Origin: Candidatus Binatia bacterium
GTDB lineage: Bacteria > Desulfobacterota > Binatia > UBA12015
Direction: 5' to 3'
Length of the DNA: 64,000 nucleotides
Assembly (NCBI GenBank): GCA_029243485.1
Contig: JAQWRY010000086.1
Coordinates: 248,001 to 312,000, forward strand
The notes below the pieces were generated by a model that ran no database searches, had not been told where the DNA came from, and saw nothing but the letters and a program-made list of their open reading frames with translations. The stretch's first letter is position 1. Each line of letters starts with the position of its first letter. Made by a program: the position numbers and the translations under genes. Positions 50,364-60,034 of the stretch are shown here, one piece after another.

Positions 50364-53020
50364 TGCTCGAGCCCTGGCTACAACTCGGTGACGCGGCGCT
50401 GGCGTTTGCCTCTCCGAAGTACCTCCCGTTCGCGCTCGGCGCGATCGTCATCCTCGCCCTGGCCGTCGTGACGCATCTGCGACGCCGCAACGCGTATCGC
50501 GACGGGAGCCTGGCGAGCACGGACACCGCCCGACTGTGGATCGCCACGACCCTCCGGACGCTCTCGTACCTCGCCGTTGTCGCGGCGATCTCCGGCGCGA
50601 CGCTGGTGGAGACCGAGCGAGAGGATCGCCTCGAGGTGGTGGCTCTCGTCGACGGGTCGGAGAGCATCCCCGCCACCGAGAACGCGTGGATCCAGGCTTG
50701 GCTCGCTGAACTCGCGGGCGGCATGCGCCAGGACGACGCTCTTTCCATCCTGCGATTCGGCAGTGCCCCCGTGCTGGAAGCCGGTCCCGGAGCGCCCTCG
50801 CGCGAGCCCCAGGCCGCGGTGGACGTCGAGCGGGGCGGGACCAACCTGATGGCCGCGATCGAGTCCGGCGCCAACTTCGCGACGCGCAGTGGCGGAAATG
50901 GTGTGGTCGTTCTGCTGACCGATGGAAACGAGACCGCCGGCGACGCCTCGGCGGCCGCCGAAAGCGCGCGGCGCCACGGAGTCCGCGTCCATCCGATCGT
51001 CCCACCCCGCTCGCAGGCTCCGCTCGGCATCGAGCACATCGGGGCTCCGAAGATGGTCCGCTCCGGCCAGGAGATCGACATGGCCGTGGCGATCACGAAC
51101 CGGTCGCAGAACACGCACGAGGCCGACCTCGTCGTGCGCCACTTCGACAAGGAGCTCGGTCGGGTACCGCTGCGTGTCGGCCCGGGACGCTCCGTCGTCG
51201 ACGCCGTGGTTCGCGCCGGGCCGCCGGGACACTACGGCATCTCGATAGACCTCGAAGGCGCGGGCAACGTGACGTCGCTGCAAGGTACGCGAACAGCCTC
51301 GCTGACGGTCCTTGGCCCCCCGCGGATCCTCCTCGTCTCCCCGTCGTCGGCGCTGACGCCGTTGCTGGAGAACGCGGGCTTCCTCGTAGAGCGACGGCCC
51401 GATCTACGGGACGTGGACGCGGCCGACCTCGCCCCGTTCCACGCCGTGGTCCTCGGCGACGTCGCAAGCGTGGACCTTCCGCAGGCGGGCCAGGTGGCGC
51501 TTGAACGCTACGTGCGCGATCTCGGAGGCGGGCTCATCCTGGCTGCCGCGAGCGGGCTCGTCGCGGACGAGAACCTTAAGGACACCCCGCTCGCGCGGCT
51601 CCTTCCAGTGAAGATCGAGAAGCAGGAGCCCCGCAAGCGGGTGCGCCAGCCTTTCGCCCTGTTCCTCATCATCGATCGCTCGTCGAGCATGACCTACGGG
51701 CTGCAGCTGAGCGAGCTCCAACCGACCCGAATCACCTACGCGCGCGACGCGGCGCTGACGCTGATCGATCAGCTCGAGGACCGCGACTGGGTCGGCGCCG
51801 CGGCGTTCGACACCGAGACCTCGCTGCTATCGGCCGTCGAGCCCCTCTCGAAGAATCGCGAGCAGCTCACCGACATGATCGCCCGGCTCGTGCCGAGCGG
51901 GGGCACCGATTTCAAGGAGGCTCTCGAGATCGCGACCCGCCAGCTCCTCGCGCAGAGCCTCCGCACAAAGCACATCATCCTGCTCACGGACGGCGCGAGC
52001 ATCCGCCCGAAGGCCGAACACGACGCGCTGATCGAAGGGCTCGCCAAGTCGGACGTCACGGTCACGTCGATCCGGATCGGCGACGACAAGGACAGCTACG
52101 ACCTCATCCGGAACATCGCTGAGGCGACCGGCGGGCACTTCTATCACGTGAAGGACTCGACCTCGCTTCCCGATCTCATGATCAGCGATACGCGGCGCCG
52201 CGCCGGCCGTGAAGACGACGGCCCGAAGGACGTAGCGTTCCGCCCGCGCATCCGCACAGGCGACGCCGAAGCTCTGGGCGGTCTCGTCACCAAGGACATG
52301 CCGCTGCTGCGGACATTCGCGAAGGTGCCGCTGAAAGACGGAGCGCAAGAGTGGATCGGCGCGGATCACGGCGAGAAGCCGGCCCCCATTCTCGCCGGTT
52401 GGCAGAACGGGCTCGGCCGCGTCGCCGTCTTCACCGCCAACCCGACGCGGGAGTGGCAGAGCTGGGGGGGCGTCCGTCGCTTCTGGTCCCAACTCATCCG
52501 GTGGGCCGCGCGCCCCGAGAGCGCCGAGGAGCTCAGGCTCGCGGTTCAGAATCAGCGCGGCCGGACCGTTCTGGAGATCGACACGTTCGACCGGGAAGAG
52601 GGAACCTCGCTCCTCGTCCGACTGTTCGGCCGGGACGGCGGAACCCACGAACTCCGGCCGACTCCGCTGCGACCGCGCCACTACGAGGTCGAGCTTCCTG
52701 CCGTCGAGACCATCGAGCCCCGGGTCGAGATCGCGATCGAGCGCAACGGCGAAGTCGTCTTCACCCGCGACGAGTGGCTGCCTCAGGCATCGGCAGCCGC
52801 CCAGGCCCGCCGCGAGGACCCCGAGGCGGAGGCCAACATGGCCCTGCTAAAGCAGATCGCCGAGGTCACCGGCGGCTCGGTCAACGCCCCGATCGACAAA
52901 ATTCTGAAACGGGCCCCAGCCGACCGACAGATCACCTTCCCGCTGGCCTACTGGCTCGCCCTCGGCGCGTTCGGACTGGCCCTTATTGACATCGGAGTTC
53001 GGCACACTCGGTTCGAATGA
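50363..53020 (+). CDS. Large membrane VWA/glutamine-amidotransferase-like protein
   Basis: An 885-aa protein from the ATG at 50363. Two N-terminal transmembrane segments (LPFALGAIVILALAVVTHL; LRTLSYLAVVAAISGATLV) are followed by a first VWA-like domain (VVALVDGSESIP). Next come an Ig-like part and a class I amidotransferase-like domain (ILLVSPSSALTPLLENAGFL, FHAVVLGDVAS). A second, complete VWA domain contains ALFLIIDRSSSMTYGLQLSE. VAVFTANPTREWQSWGGVRR is typical of these proteins. A C-terminal segment (LAYWLALGAFGLALIDIGVR) ends in the membrane. Last gene of the MoxR operon. Confidence 0.87.
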   Translation: MLEPWLQLGDAALAFASPKYLPFALGAIVILALAVVTHLRRRNAYRDGSLASTDTARLWIATTLRTLSYLAVVAAISGATLVETEREDRLEVVALVDGSESIPATENAWIQAWLAELAGGMRQDDALSILRFGSAPVLEAGPGAPSREPQAAVDVERGGTNLMAAIESGANFATRSGGNGVVVLLTDGNETAGDASAAAESARRHGVRVHPIVPPRSQAPLGIEHIGAPKMVRSGQEIDMAVAITNRSQNTHEADLVVRHFDKELGRVPLRVGPGRSVVDAVVRAGPPGHYGISIDLEGAGNVTSLQGTRTASLTVLGPPRILLVSPSSALTPLLENAGFLVERRPDLRDVDAADLAPFHAVVLGDVASVDLPQAGQVALERYVRDLGGGLILAAASGLVADENLKDTPLARLLPVKIEKQEPRKRVRQPFALFLIIDRSSSMTYGLQLSELQPTRITYARDAALTLIDQLEDRDWVGAAAFDTETSLLSAVEPLSKNREQLTDMIARLVPSGGTDFKEALEIATRQLLAQSLRTKHIILLTDGASIRPKAEHDALIEGLAKSDVTVTSIRIGDDKDSYDLIRNIAEATGGHFYHVKDSTSLPDLMISDTRRRAGREDDGPKDVAFRPRIRTGDAEALGGLVTKDMPLLRTFAKVPLKDGAQEWIGADHGEKPAPILAGWQNGLGRVAVFTANPTREWQSWGGVRRFWSQLIRWAARPESAEELRLAVQNQRGRTVLEIDTFDREEGTSLLVRLFGRDGGTHELRPTPLRPRHYEVELPAVETIEPRVEIAIERNGEVVFTRDEWLPQASAAAQARREDPEAEANMALLKQIAEVTGGSVNAPIDKILKRAPADRQITFPLAYWLALGAFGLALIDIGVRHTRFE

Positions 53021-53116
53021 CCGCGCCGCCCGGTGCTTTGCATCGGGGAACGTGCTCGTTATACCTCCGATCGGCGGGCCGAATCCGGGGCCGCAGCACC
53101 ACAATCAGGAGGAATC

Positions 53117-53470
53117 ATGGCGTACATCATCACGAGGCTCTGCCGCGACTGTGTGGACACCGGCTGCGTCGCGGTTTGCCCCGTCGACTGCATTTACGAG
53201 CACACCGGCTCCGACAAGGAAACGTTCCCCAACCAGCTCTACATCCACCCGGATGAGTGCATCGACTGCGGTGCGTGCGAGCCCGAGTGCCCGTGGCAAG
53301 CCATCTTCGAAGAGGTCGCCGTGCCCGAAGTCTTCAAGGAAGACACACCCTTGAACTACAAGATGATGGACAACGCGGACGACTTCGCGGTGAAGACGCA
53401 CGACAAGACCGAGCACCCGAGCTCGGACCAGATCGACGAGAACAAGAAGAAGTGGGGCCTCACTTCCTGA
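53117..53470 (+). CDS. Ferredoxin with two Fe-S cluster motifs
   Basis: A 117-aa protein after an excellent AGGAGGAATC ribosome site. [20 protein letters not shown] with CPVDCI supplies one Cys set (C-x2-C-x4-C-x3-CP) and [20 protein letters not shown] the second (C-x2-C-x2-C-x3-CP), in the order of FdxA-type 7Fe/8Fe ferredoxins. The C-terminal extension (about 45 aa, acidic) is family-typical. Cytosolic electron carrier. It lies 96 bp after the MoxR/VWA operon and tail-to-tail with the NorD-like gene, with a terminator hairpin between. Confidence 0.93.
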   Translation: MAYIITRLCRDCVDTGCVAVCPVDCIYEHTGSDKETFPNQLYIHPDECIDCGACEPECPWQAIFEEVAVPEVFKEDTPLNYKMMDNADDFAVKTHDKTEHPSSDQIDENKKKWGLTS

Positions 53471-53480
53471 TTCTGAACTC

Positions 53481-53514
53481 GGCCGGGTGATCGGTTCTGC
53501 GAACCCACCCGGCC
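53481..53514. terminator. Hairpin between ferredoxin and NorD-like genes
   Basis: Nine-bp arms GGCCGGGTG (53481-53489) and CACCCGGCC (53506-53514) between two convergent stop codons. Likely bidirectional; the T-tract is weak. Confidence 0.6.
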
Positions 53515-53518
53515 GGCT

Positions 53519-56500
53519 TCACCCCCCTCGAGTCGCCTCCGAGTAGATCTTGGGCAGCTCGAGCGGAAGAGCGCCGATCTCGTCGATGACGAGGTAGCGC
53601 TTCTCTTCACACATCTCGCGCAGGTAATCGTTGCCGGCGCGATCGACTGTGATGCAGAAGGTCGAGATGCCGCTCTTCTGCGCCTCGCGCAGAGCCATCG
53701 CGGTGTCCTTCAGGCCGTAGACGTTCGAGCGACGATCGTCCCCGTAGTCGAAGTCCTGGGGGAACCCGTCCGAGAGCAGGATGAGATGCTTCGACCGCGC
53801 GACGATCGGTCGGAAGTACGTGAGCGCCTGGCGTAGGGCCGCTCCCATCCGCGTCGAACGCTGCGGCTCGATGCCACCGATCCGACTGCGCACCCCCATG
53901 GTCAGTGACTCGTCGAAAGACTTCACCGAGAAGAGCTCGACCTGCCGCCTGCCGTGGCCGGAGAACCCGTAGATCGCGTACAGATCGCCGATCTCCTCGA
54001 GCGCCTGGGACATGATGACGAGCGCTTCCTTCTGGATGTCGATGATTCGGCGCCGCTTCGGCTGGGGCGGGTGGATGGCGAAATCGAAATCGTCCTCGTC
54101 GGTGGGCTCGGCGGGAGGCGGCGGCTCGGTCTCCTCATCGGTCGACGCGGACATGTCGAGCAGGAACAGCGTCGCGACGTCGCGCTCCTCTCGCTTGCGG
54201 GCCGTGTAGAGCTTCGACGACGTGTCGTGTCGCGCCCGGAGGTCCGCGCGGGCTGTCACGACGGCGTTCAGGTCGAAGTCCTCCCCGTCGAGAAGGCCCC
54301 GCAGGACGCGGTAGCCCTCCGGCTTCACCCGCTGGAACTGACGGCGGACCTCGGGCAGCAGCTCCCGATGCTCGGATAGCGCGGCCGTGAAGAACGAACC
54401 GCTGTCCCCATCGACCTCCACGTCGTGCACGTGGCACCAGCCCACGCGGTAATCCTCGATCCGGTGATCCCACTCATCGTGAAGGTGCACGCCCTTGGCT
54501 TCCCGGGTTGGGCGTTGGACCGCGAACATCCGATCTGCGGATTCTCCGCTCCGATCAGCCTTGTCTCCATCCATGCCCGAACCGGTGAGACCTGCGACGA
54601 ACAGGCCGGTGGGATCGATCGCCCCCTCGGACCGCTGCACGGTCAGGTCCGGGTTCTGCTCGAGGTAGGCCTTGAGGAGCTCGGGATCGAGCGGGACACT
54701 CGGCGAGGTTTCGTCCGACCGCTGGCCCTTGCCGTCGCGCGGTTCCTGCACGATCTCGGTCGGATCACCCGCGTCGCCGGGGGCGGCGGCCGTGTCGTCG
54801 TCCTCGAGGTCCAAGAGGTAGGCAAGGGCCGGATCCTCGGCCAGGAACTCCTCGAGCCCATAGACCTTCACGAGCTCTCCCTCGGAGAGCATCCGGCTGA
54901 ACAGGGTGGTGCAACGGGCCGTGTCGTAGACCGTCGCTTCGCCCTCGTGGGCCGCGCGGGCGAACGTGCAGACTTCCGCACCCTTCACGTCGCCGAGGTT
55001 CACGCGCTCGACCGGTCCGCCCAAGGCCAAGTAGAGCATCGCCGCCGAGGGACCGTCCTCGGGTTGAATCTCGTCGGTCGGGAACACTCGCTTCCGGAGC
55101 TCCACGACATCGGCCGCCAGACCCGGGTAGCGCTCCGCCAGACGGGGCATGATCCGCGCCGCTTCGAGGTGCATGAAGAGCCCCGCGGCGGCCTCGGGCG
55201 ATTCGAACCGACGGAAGAACTCGTCGAGCCCGCCCTCGTCCTCGGTCTCCACCCATTGCCGGATGTCGAAGTCGAAGGTCCCCTCGTATTTCCAGAGGGT
55301 GGCGAGCGTCGCCTGCAACTTCATGAGGGTGAAGTTCTCTTCCCAGATCGGGAACACGTTCACGCGCTCGCTCACGGGGACCGTCGCTCCGTCGGTCGCG
55401 ATGGGAGCGAAGAGCCCGCGCGCCTCGACCGGCACCACCGGCAGCCGACCGCCCTCCAGCAACTGGAGGTAGCCTCGGAGCGTCGTGTCGATGTCCTCCA
55501 GTACGACCGCGGCATCGTGTCGGGTAAGGAACGCTCGGGCGCCGCGGGTCTCGAGGCCGAAGAAGGCCTCGGCGGCGACAGGCTGGATCTCGGCGAGAGC
55601 CAGACCCTCACGCACGAACGCTTCCAGATCGTGTCCGTACCCGACCGCGTCGCCGACACGCAGCACCGCCCGCAAGAAGCGCGGCGCCGCCGCCCGCGCC
55701 GGACCCGCGATCTCGTTGGCCAGATCCAGAACCATCCACCGAGCGGGTTGATCCAGACGACGCAGGACCGGCCCCACGACCTCGAGCGCGTCCAGGAGTT
55801 GCGTCGAGTCGCCGGCGAGCGAGCGAGCGAGGGTGACGACCGCGGAGCGGCTGTGGCGCGGCGTTCCCTCGAGGGCGGCAGGCGCCGCCTCGAACACCTT
55901 CCGTCCGCCGATCCGGTCCGCGGCCGAAGCGCGCGTTGCGAGATCCACCGCATCCGCCAGTTCCTCGTCGGAGAGGCCGGGCGCCGCGGGGAGCATGTCG
56001 AAGTGCCCCCCCGTTCGTCGGGATCCGAAGACCGCGGCCTCGCAGTACCGGGCCCAGGACTCGATCACGTCGCCGCCCCGGGTTGAGATCGCGGCGCCGG
56101 CAGCGGTAGCGAACCGCGGCACGAGGGGATCGGTCCGATGGCGCTCCGCGAGCCCGGCCACCGCAGTCGCGCATCCCGGGAGGCGAGCGGCGGCAGGCCG
56201 GTCCGCGAGCCCTTCGAGGGAAGCGACCCCGAACGCCTGTGCGGCGCGGACCGAGTGCGCCCCGATTTCCTCGATCCCGGTGCACCAGTCCCGGATGCTG
56301 GTCGGATCCAGCCCCTCGATCGCAGCGACAGGCAGAGCGACCAGGGCGAGCCCAGCATCGCGACCGGCGCCCTCGAGCTCGACGACACGCCCCAGTGACT
56401 CCGCGTAGGCCAGGGTCCGGTCGGCGCCCATCGATGCGCCGAAGTCCGCCGCGAGATCCCGGATCCGTCCCGCAAAGCCGGGGCTCCGTGCTTCGAGCGC

Positions 56501-56554
56501 TTCCGCGAGACGGAGCAGCGCCGAAGCCGGCGCACTGTCGTCCGCGTGGCTCAT
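53519..56554 (-). CDS. NorD/CbbO-like VWA protein (third module)
   Basis: Start chosen at the ATG at 56554 (MSHADDSAPASALLRLAEAL), 15 codons into the longest frame; 1011 aa. The N-terminal about 600 residues are helical. The C-terminal region has HDEWDHRIEDYRVGWCHVHD, YRVLRGLLDGEDFDLNAVV and the VWA domain TLFLLDMSASTDEETEPPPP, with DxSxS MIDAS, then IYGFSGHGRRQVELFSVKSF and HLILLSDGFPQDFDYGDDRR. This is the architecture of NorD and CbbO, which act with NorQ/CbbQ ATPases to activate a metalloenzyme. No nor or cbb structural gene is nearby. Confidence 0.9.
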   Translation of the reverse strand: MSHADDSAPASALLRLAEALEARSPGFAGRIRDLAADFGASMGADRTLAYAESLGRVVELEGAGRDAGLALVALPVAAIEGLDPTSIRDWCTGIEEIGAHSVRAAQAFGVASLEGLADRPAAARLPGCATAVAGLAERHRTDPLVPRFATAAGAAISTRGGDVIESWARYCEAAVFGSRRTGGHFDMLPAAPGLSDEELADAVDLATRASAADRIGGRKVFEAAPAALEGTPRHSRSAVVTLARSLAGDSTQLLDALEVVGPVLRRLDQPARWMVLDLANEIAGPARAAAPRFLRAVLRVGDAVGYGHDLEAFVREGLALAEIQPVAAEAFFGLETRGARAFLTRHDAAVVLEDIDTTLRGYLQLLEGGRLPVVPVEARGLFAPIATDGATVPVSERVNVFPIWEENFTLMKLQATLATLWKYEGTFDFDIRQWVETEDEGGLDEFFRRFESPEAAAGLFMHLEAARIMPRLAERYPGLAADVVELRKRVFPTDEIQPEDGPSAAMLYLALGGPVERVNLGDVKGAEVCTFARAAHEGEATVYDTARCTTLFSRMLSEGELVKVYGLEEFLAEDPALAYLLDLEDDDTAAAPGDAGDPTEIVQEPRDGKGQRSDETSPSVPLDPELLKAYLEQNPDLTVQRSEGAIDPTGLFVAGLTGSGMDGDKADRSGESADRMFAVQRPTREAKGVHLHDEWDHRIEDYRVGWCHVHDVEVDGDSGSFFTAALSEHRELLPEVRRQFQRVKPEGYRVLRGLLDGEDFDLNAVVTARADLRARHDTSSKLYTARKREERDVATLFLLDMSASTDEETEPPPPAEPTDEDDFDFAIHPPQPKRRRIIDIQKEALVIMSQALEEIGDLYAIYGFSGHGRRQVELFSVKSFDESLTMGVRSRIGGIEPQRSTRMGAALRQALTYFRPIVARSKHLILLSDGFPQDFDYGDDRRSNVYGLKDTAMALREAQKSGISTFCITVDRAGNDYLREMCEEKRYLVIDEIGALPLELPKIYSEATRGG

Positions 56555-56743
56555 CCCACCTCGATTTCGCATTCCCCCGCGAAAACCGCCAGGAAGCACA
56601 CCGAACGTCGAGGGCCGAGCTACCGGGTCCGCCCCAGGGAATGCGGCCGAAGAGCCTAGCCGGTTCCCGCTAAAGTTCCCGCCCTCACCACCCGATGTTC
56701 TCAGCAGGTCGGAGTGGGTCCGGCCGAATGTGGGAGGATAGCC

Positions 56744-57283
56744 ATGCTTATCAGATCCAGTGTTCTCGCTCTCGTTGCGGCCCTGTCCCTGTCCGTCTCT
56801 GTTGATTCCGTTCAGGCACAGGAAATTCCGCAGCCGTTATTCGGAAACTGCTGTTCGTGCAGTGCTGCGATCAAGTTTCGTCCGGCTCTCGATCTGCTCA
56901 AGATCGGCGCCCGCGTCCTCCCTACGCCGACTGCGGTCATCGATCCGGTGGCCACGGGCATGACAATCGATCTGAGCAACGCCGACGGCGGTCTTCTCTC
57001 GACTACGATTCCGCCGGGCGCGTTCGTCGCAAAGAACGGCGGCCAGAAGTTCATCTACAAGAACAAGGCGGCTCGGCTGACGGGCGGCGTTGTGAGCGCC
57101 GTTGTCCAGGAACGGAACGACCAGCACGGTGGCTGGTTGATTAGCGTGAAGGCCTACGGAGACCTCTCCGGCGCCACCCTGGCGGAGATGTCGACCGACG
57201 TCGCCATCGGCACGTCATCGTTCTTCGACACCAGCGATTGGGATCAGCGATCCAAGGGTTGGCGTAAGAAGTTCCAGCAGTAG
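56744..57283 (+). CDS. Secreted small beta-domain protein
   Basis: A 179-aa protein starting MLIRSSVLALVAALSLSVSV at the ATG at 56744, after a GGGAGGATA ribosome site, with signal cleavage near VQAQEI. A double-Cys segment GNCCSCSAAI follows. The rest (PPGAFVAKNGGQKFIYKNKA, VQERNDQHGGWLISVKAYGD) matches the C-terminal module of the large protein at 13759-17718 (PAGTMIAKGSGFRVKKAPNL, GTASWKLRIKASHQELPLVD). It interrupts the NorQ-NorD arrangement on the opposite strand. Function unknown; exported. Confidence 0.72.
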   Translation: MLIRSSVLALVAALSLSVSVDSVQAQEIPQPLFGNCCSCSAAIKFRPALDLLKIGARVLPTPTAVIDPVATGMTIDLSNADGGLLSTTIPPGAFVAKNGGQKFIYKNKAARLTGGVVSAVVQERNDQHGGWLISVKAYGDLSGATLAEMSTDVAIGTSSFFDTSDWDQRSKGWRKKFQQ

Positions 57284-57328
57284 AAGCGACTGCGCTGCCT
57301 CCCTACCCGGTCGGGGCGCCGCAACGCT

Positions 57329-58159
57329 TCACTCTGCGAACAGCGCGGAAACCAGCTCCGACACCTGCCGGAGCATCTCGGGGTCGTCAGTGAGCGAGTT
57401 CGTCACCGCGACGGTGCAGGCCCGTCTGGGCGCGAGCCCCTTGGCGATCAGCTGGCCGGCGTACACGAGGAGCCGCGTACTCACGCCCTCGCCCAGGCCC
57501 GAGCCTCGCAAGTGCCGCACCTTCTCGCCCAGGGTCGCGAGACTGAGCGCGGTATCGGCATCGATACCCGTCTCGTGGCGGACGATCTCTGCCTCGCGGT
57601 CGCGCGGCGGGTAGTCGAAGTCGAGGCTGACGAAGCGCTGCCGCGTCGAGTGCTTCAAGTCCTTCAGGACGCTCTGGTAGCCCGGGTTGTAGGAGATCAC
57701 GAGCAGGAAGCCGGGATCCGCCTCGACGATCTCACCGCGCTTGTCGATCGGCAGGATCCGCCGATGATCGGTGAGCGGATGGATGAGGACGATCGTGTCC
57801 TTCCGCGCCTCGACGACTTCGTCGAGGTAGCAGATCGACCCGGCGCGCACGGATTGCGTCAGCGGACCGTCGATCCATACCGTCTCGTCGCCTTGGATGA
57901 GGTACCGGCCGACGAGATCAGACCCGGTCAGATCTTCGTGGCAGGCGACGGTGATGAGAGACGGCGCGCCGCCCGGCCGCGGCTCGTCGCCCATGAGACG
58001 ATGCGCCATGTACTCGACGAAGCGCGTCTTCCCGCAACCCGTCGGACCCTTGAGGAGAACCGGCAACCGGCACTCGTAGGCAGCGGTGAAGATCTCGATC
58101 TCGTCGTGGATCGAAAGATAGTAGGGCGCGCTAGAGGGCGCTTCGGCGGTAGTCGTCAT
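57329..58159 (-). CDS. NorQ/CbbQ-type MoxR AAA+ ATPase (third module)
   Basis: Start set at the ATG at 58159 ([20 protein letters not shown]); 276 aa. Walker A is [20 protein letters not shown], followed by [20 protein letters not shown] (pore/loop region typical of CbbQ/NorQ). Walker B is [40 protein letters not shown] is a signature of this subgroup. It pairs with the NorD/CbbO-like protein at 53519-56554 although a divergent secreted-protein gene lies between. 25 bp after algH. Confidence 0.92.
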   Translation of the reverse strand: MTTTAEAPSSAPYYLSIHDEIEIFTAAYECRLPVLLKGPTGCGKTRFVEYMAHRLMGDEPRPGGAPSLITVACHEDLTGSDLVGRYLIQGDETVWIDGPLTQSVRAGSICYLDEVVEARKDTIVLIHPLTDHRRILPIDKRGEIVEADPGFLLVISYNPGYQSVLKDLKHSTRQRFVSLDFDYPPRDREAEIVRHETGIDADTALSLATLGEKVRHLRGSGLGEGVSTRLLVYAGQLIAKGLAPRRACTVAVTNSLTDDPEMLRQVSELVSALFAE

Positions 58160-58184
58160 GTGCGCTTTCGCTCGGACCGAGAGT

Positions 58185-58751
58185 TCAGTGGATGCCCGGC
58201 CCGGGCGAGATGGCACTCGGCTCGACGCCGAGGGAGCGAATCGCGCTCTCCCACACCTTCTCGGATGGCGTGTGGAAGATCAGATCCATGCTGACCGGTA
58301 CGGTGAGCCAGGCCGACGCGGCCAGCTCGGTATCGAGTTGCCCCGGTCCCCATCCCGCGTAGCCCAAGAGCAGCCGTGCGCGATCGGGTTCGCAGTGGCG
58401 GGGGTCGCCGCCGAGCACGCTCGTGAGATGCGACTGGGAACTCGACATGAAGATTCCGTCGCACACGTTCAACGTCTCGCCTTCCGCCGGCTCGTCGCGA
58501 CACAGGAGCCAGCCGCGCTCCTGATTGACGGGGCCCCCCTCCCAGACCGTGAGGGGGAGGTCGCCGACATCTTCGGACTCGAGCTCGAGGAGTTCGCTGG
58601 CGGGGATCTCGAGGGGACGGTTCACGATGAAGCCCAGGGCTCCGTCGTCGCCGTGGCGGCACAGGAGAACGACCGAACGATGAAAGTTCGGATCTTCGAG
58701 CTGTGGCATGGCCAGCAGCAAGCCTGGGGTGAGTCCGTCTGCGGTCGGCAT
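58185..58751 (-). CDS. AlgH/YqgE family protein (UPF0301)
   Basis: A 188-aa protein starting [20 protein letters not shown] at the ATG at 58751; longer starts would overlap the divergent MFS gene. Signatures are [49 protein letters not shown] and [20 protein letters not shown]. The AlgH family is widespread; a role in transcription-linked regulation has been suggested but the biochemistry is open. Upstream of and probably cotranscribed with the NorQ-like ATPase. Confidence 0.93.
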   Translation of the reverse strand: MPTADGLTPGLLLAMPQLEDPNFHRSVVLLCRHGDDGALGFIVNRPLEIPASELLELESEDVGDLPLTVWEGGPVNQERGWLLCRDEPAEGETLNVCDGIFMSSSQSHLTSVLGGDPRHCEPDRARLLLGYAGWGPGQLDTELAASAWLTVPVSMDLIFHTPSEKVWESAIRSLGVEPSAISPGPGIH

Positions 58752-58816
58752 TCCTCGTGCTCCCCGGTCAAGCGTATCCTGGCAGTAGGCCAGGAACAAT
58801 GGTTTCAAATTGATGC

Positions 58817-60010
58817 GTGTCGCAGATCCCATCCCATGAGCGTGCCAATCTCTGGGTCGTCTGCGCAGCGCAGTTTCTATGCCTCGCGGGCATGACCGCC
58901 ATCCTCCCGCTGCTCCCGCTCTACCTCGAGCAGATCGGGGTCGAGGGGCAGGACAACGTCCGCTACTGGACCGGCGCTCTGAGTGCCGCACCCTTCGTGA
59001 TCGCGATCTTTGCTACGCCGATGTGGGGCGCCCTCGCCGACCGCATCGGGCACAAACCGATGGTCGTGCGCTCGGTAATTGGCATCGCGATCGTGAGCGC
59101 GGGCATGGGCTTCGCCACGGCGCCGATCGAACTGCTCGCATGGCGAGGCCTCCAGGGAGCCGTGAGCGGCGTGTTCCCCGCCGCGGTGGGCCTTCTCACG
59201 ACGCTCACCCCGGAGGCGCGAATGGGTCGCTCCCTGGCGATCCTGCAGGCGACTCGGTCAGGCGGGGTGCTCTCCGGTCCCCTCATCGGGGGCGTGCTGG
59301 CCGACGTCGTCGGGATCCGACCGTTGTTCCTCGGCGTGGGAGCGATCGCGATCGTCACCGCCGGCGTCTGCATGCTCGTCCTCGAAGAACGGAGCGAGGC
59401 ACCGCAGCCGCAGAACGCGCTCGGAACACCGCGGTGGCGCGACCTCATGGGCCAGCGCTCGGTGCTGGGGATGCTGGCGGTGGTTCTGATCTACCAGGTC
59501 GCCGTCATGTCCTCGTGGCCGACGATGGCTCTCTTCGTCGAACAGCTCGGCATCGAGAAGGACGCCGTCGCTACGATGACCGGCGTCGTGATCTTCGCGC
59601 AGGGTCTTCCGGCGATGCTCTTGGCGACGAGCTGGGTCCGCCTCGTTCCCCGGTTCGGCCTCGCGCGGGTCCTCGGAACGGCCGTCATTCTGTCCGGCGT
59701 GCTGAACTTCGCAGTGGGGCTCGCGCCGGGCATCGTGAGCGTCCTGGTCCTGCGCGCCCTCACCGGCGCGGCGATGGCCGGCTTCATCCCGCTCTCGTTC
59801 CAATGGTTGAACGGCTACGCGCCCGAAAACGCGCGTGGACGAATGGCCGGGATCAGCTCGACGTCCATGATGCTGGGCAACGTCATCGGTTCGTTCCTCG
59901 GAAGCTGGCTGTCGGTGGAGATCGGGCTGGGGGCCACGTTCTGGGTGCCCGGAATCGTCCTCACGATCACAGGCGTCACTTTCGCTATCGCATCGCGCTC
60001 GCGGCGCTGA
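58817..60010 (+). CDS. Major facilitator superfamily transporter
   Basis: A 397-aa membrane protein from a GTG at 58817 with about 12 hydrophobic segments. The loop 2-3 motif appears as MWGALADRIGHKPMVVRSVI (G-x-L-x-D-R-x-G-x-K-P), and ILQATRSGGVLSGPLIGGVL resembles the motif C (antiporter) of drug:H+ antiporters in the second quarter. An efflux function (multidrug or metabolite) is the best guess. Substrate unknown. Confidence 0.92.
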   Translation: MSQIPSHERANLWVVCAAQFLCLAGMTAILPLLPLYLEQIGVEGQDNVRYWTGALSAAPFVIAIFATPMWGALADRIGHKPMVVRSVIGIAIVSAGMGFATAPIELLAWRGLQGAVSGVFPAAVGLLTTLTPEARMGRSLAILQATRSGGVLSGPLIGGVLADVVGIRPLFLGVGAIAIVTAGVCMLVLEERSEAPQPQNALGTPRWRDLMGQRSVLGMLAVVLIYQVAVMSSWPTMALFVEQLGIEKDAVATMTGVVIFAQGLPAMLLATSWVRLVPRFGLARVLGTAVILSGVLNFAVGLAPGIVSVLVLRALTGAAMAGFIPLSFQWLNGYAPENARGRMAGISSTSMMLGNVIGSFLGSWLSVEIGLGATFWVPGIVLTITGVTFAIASRSRR

Positions 60011-60034
60011 GCCAGATTCCATAGGCTCTGTCGG

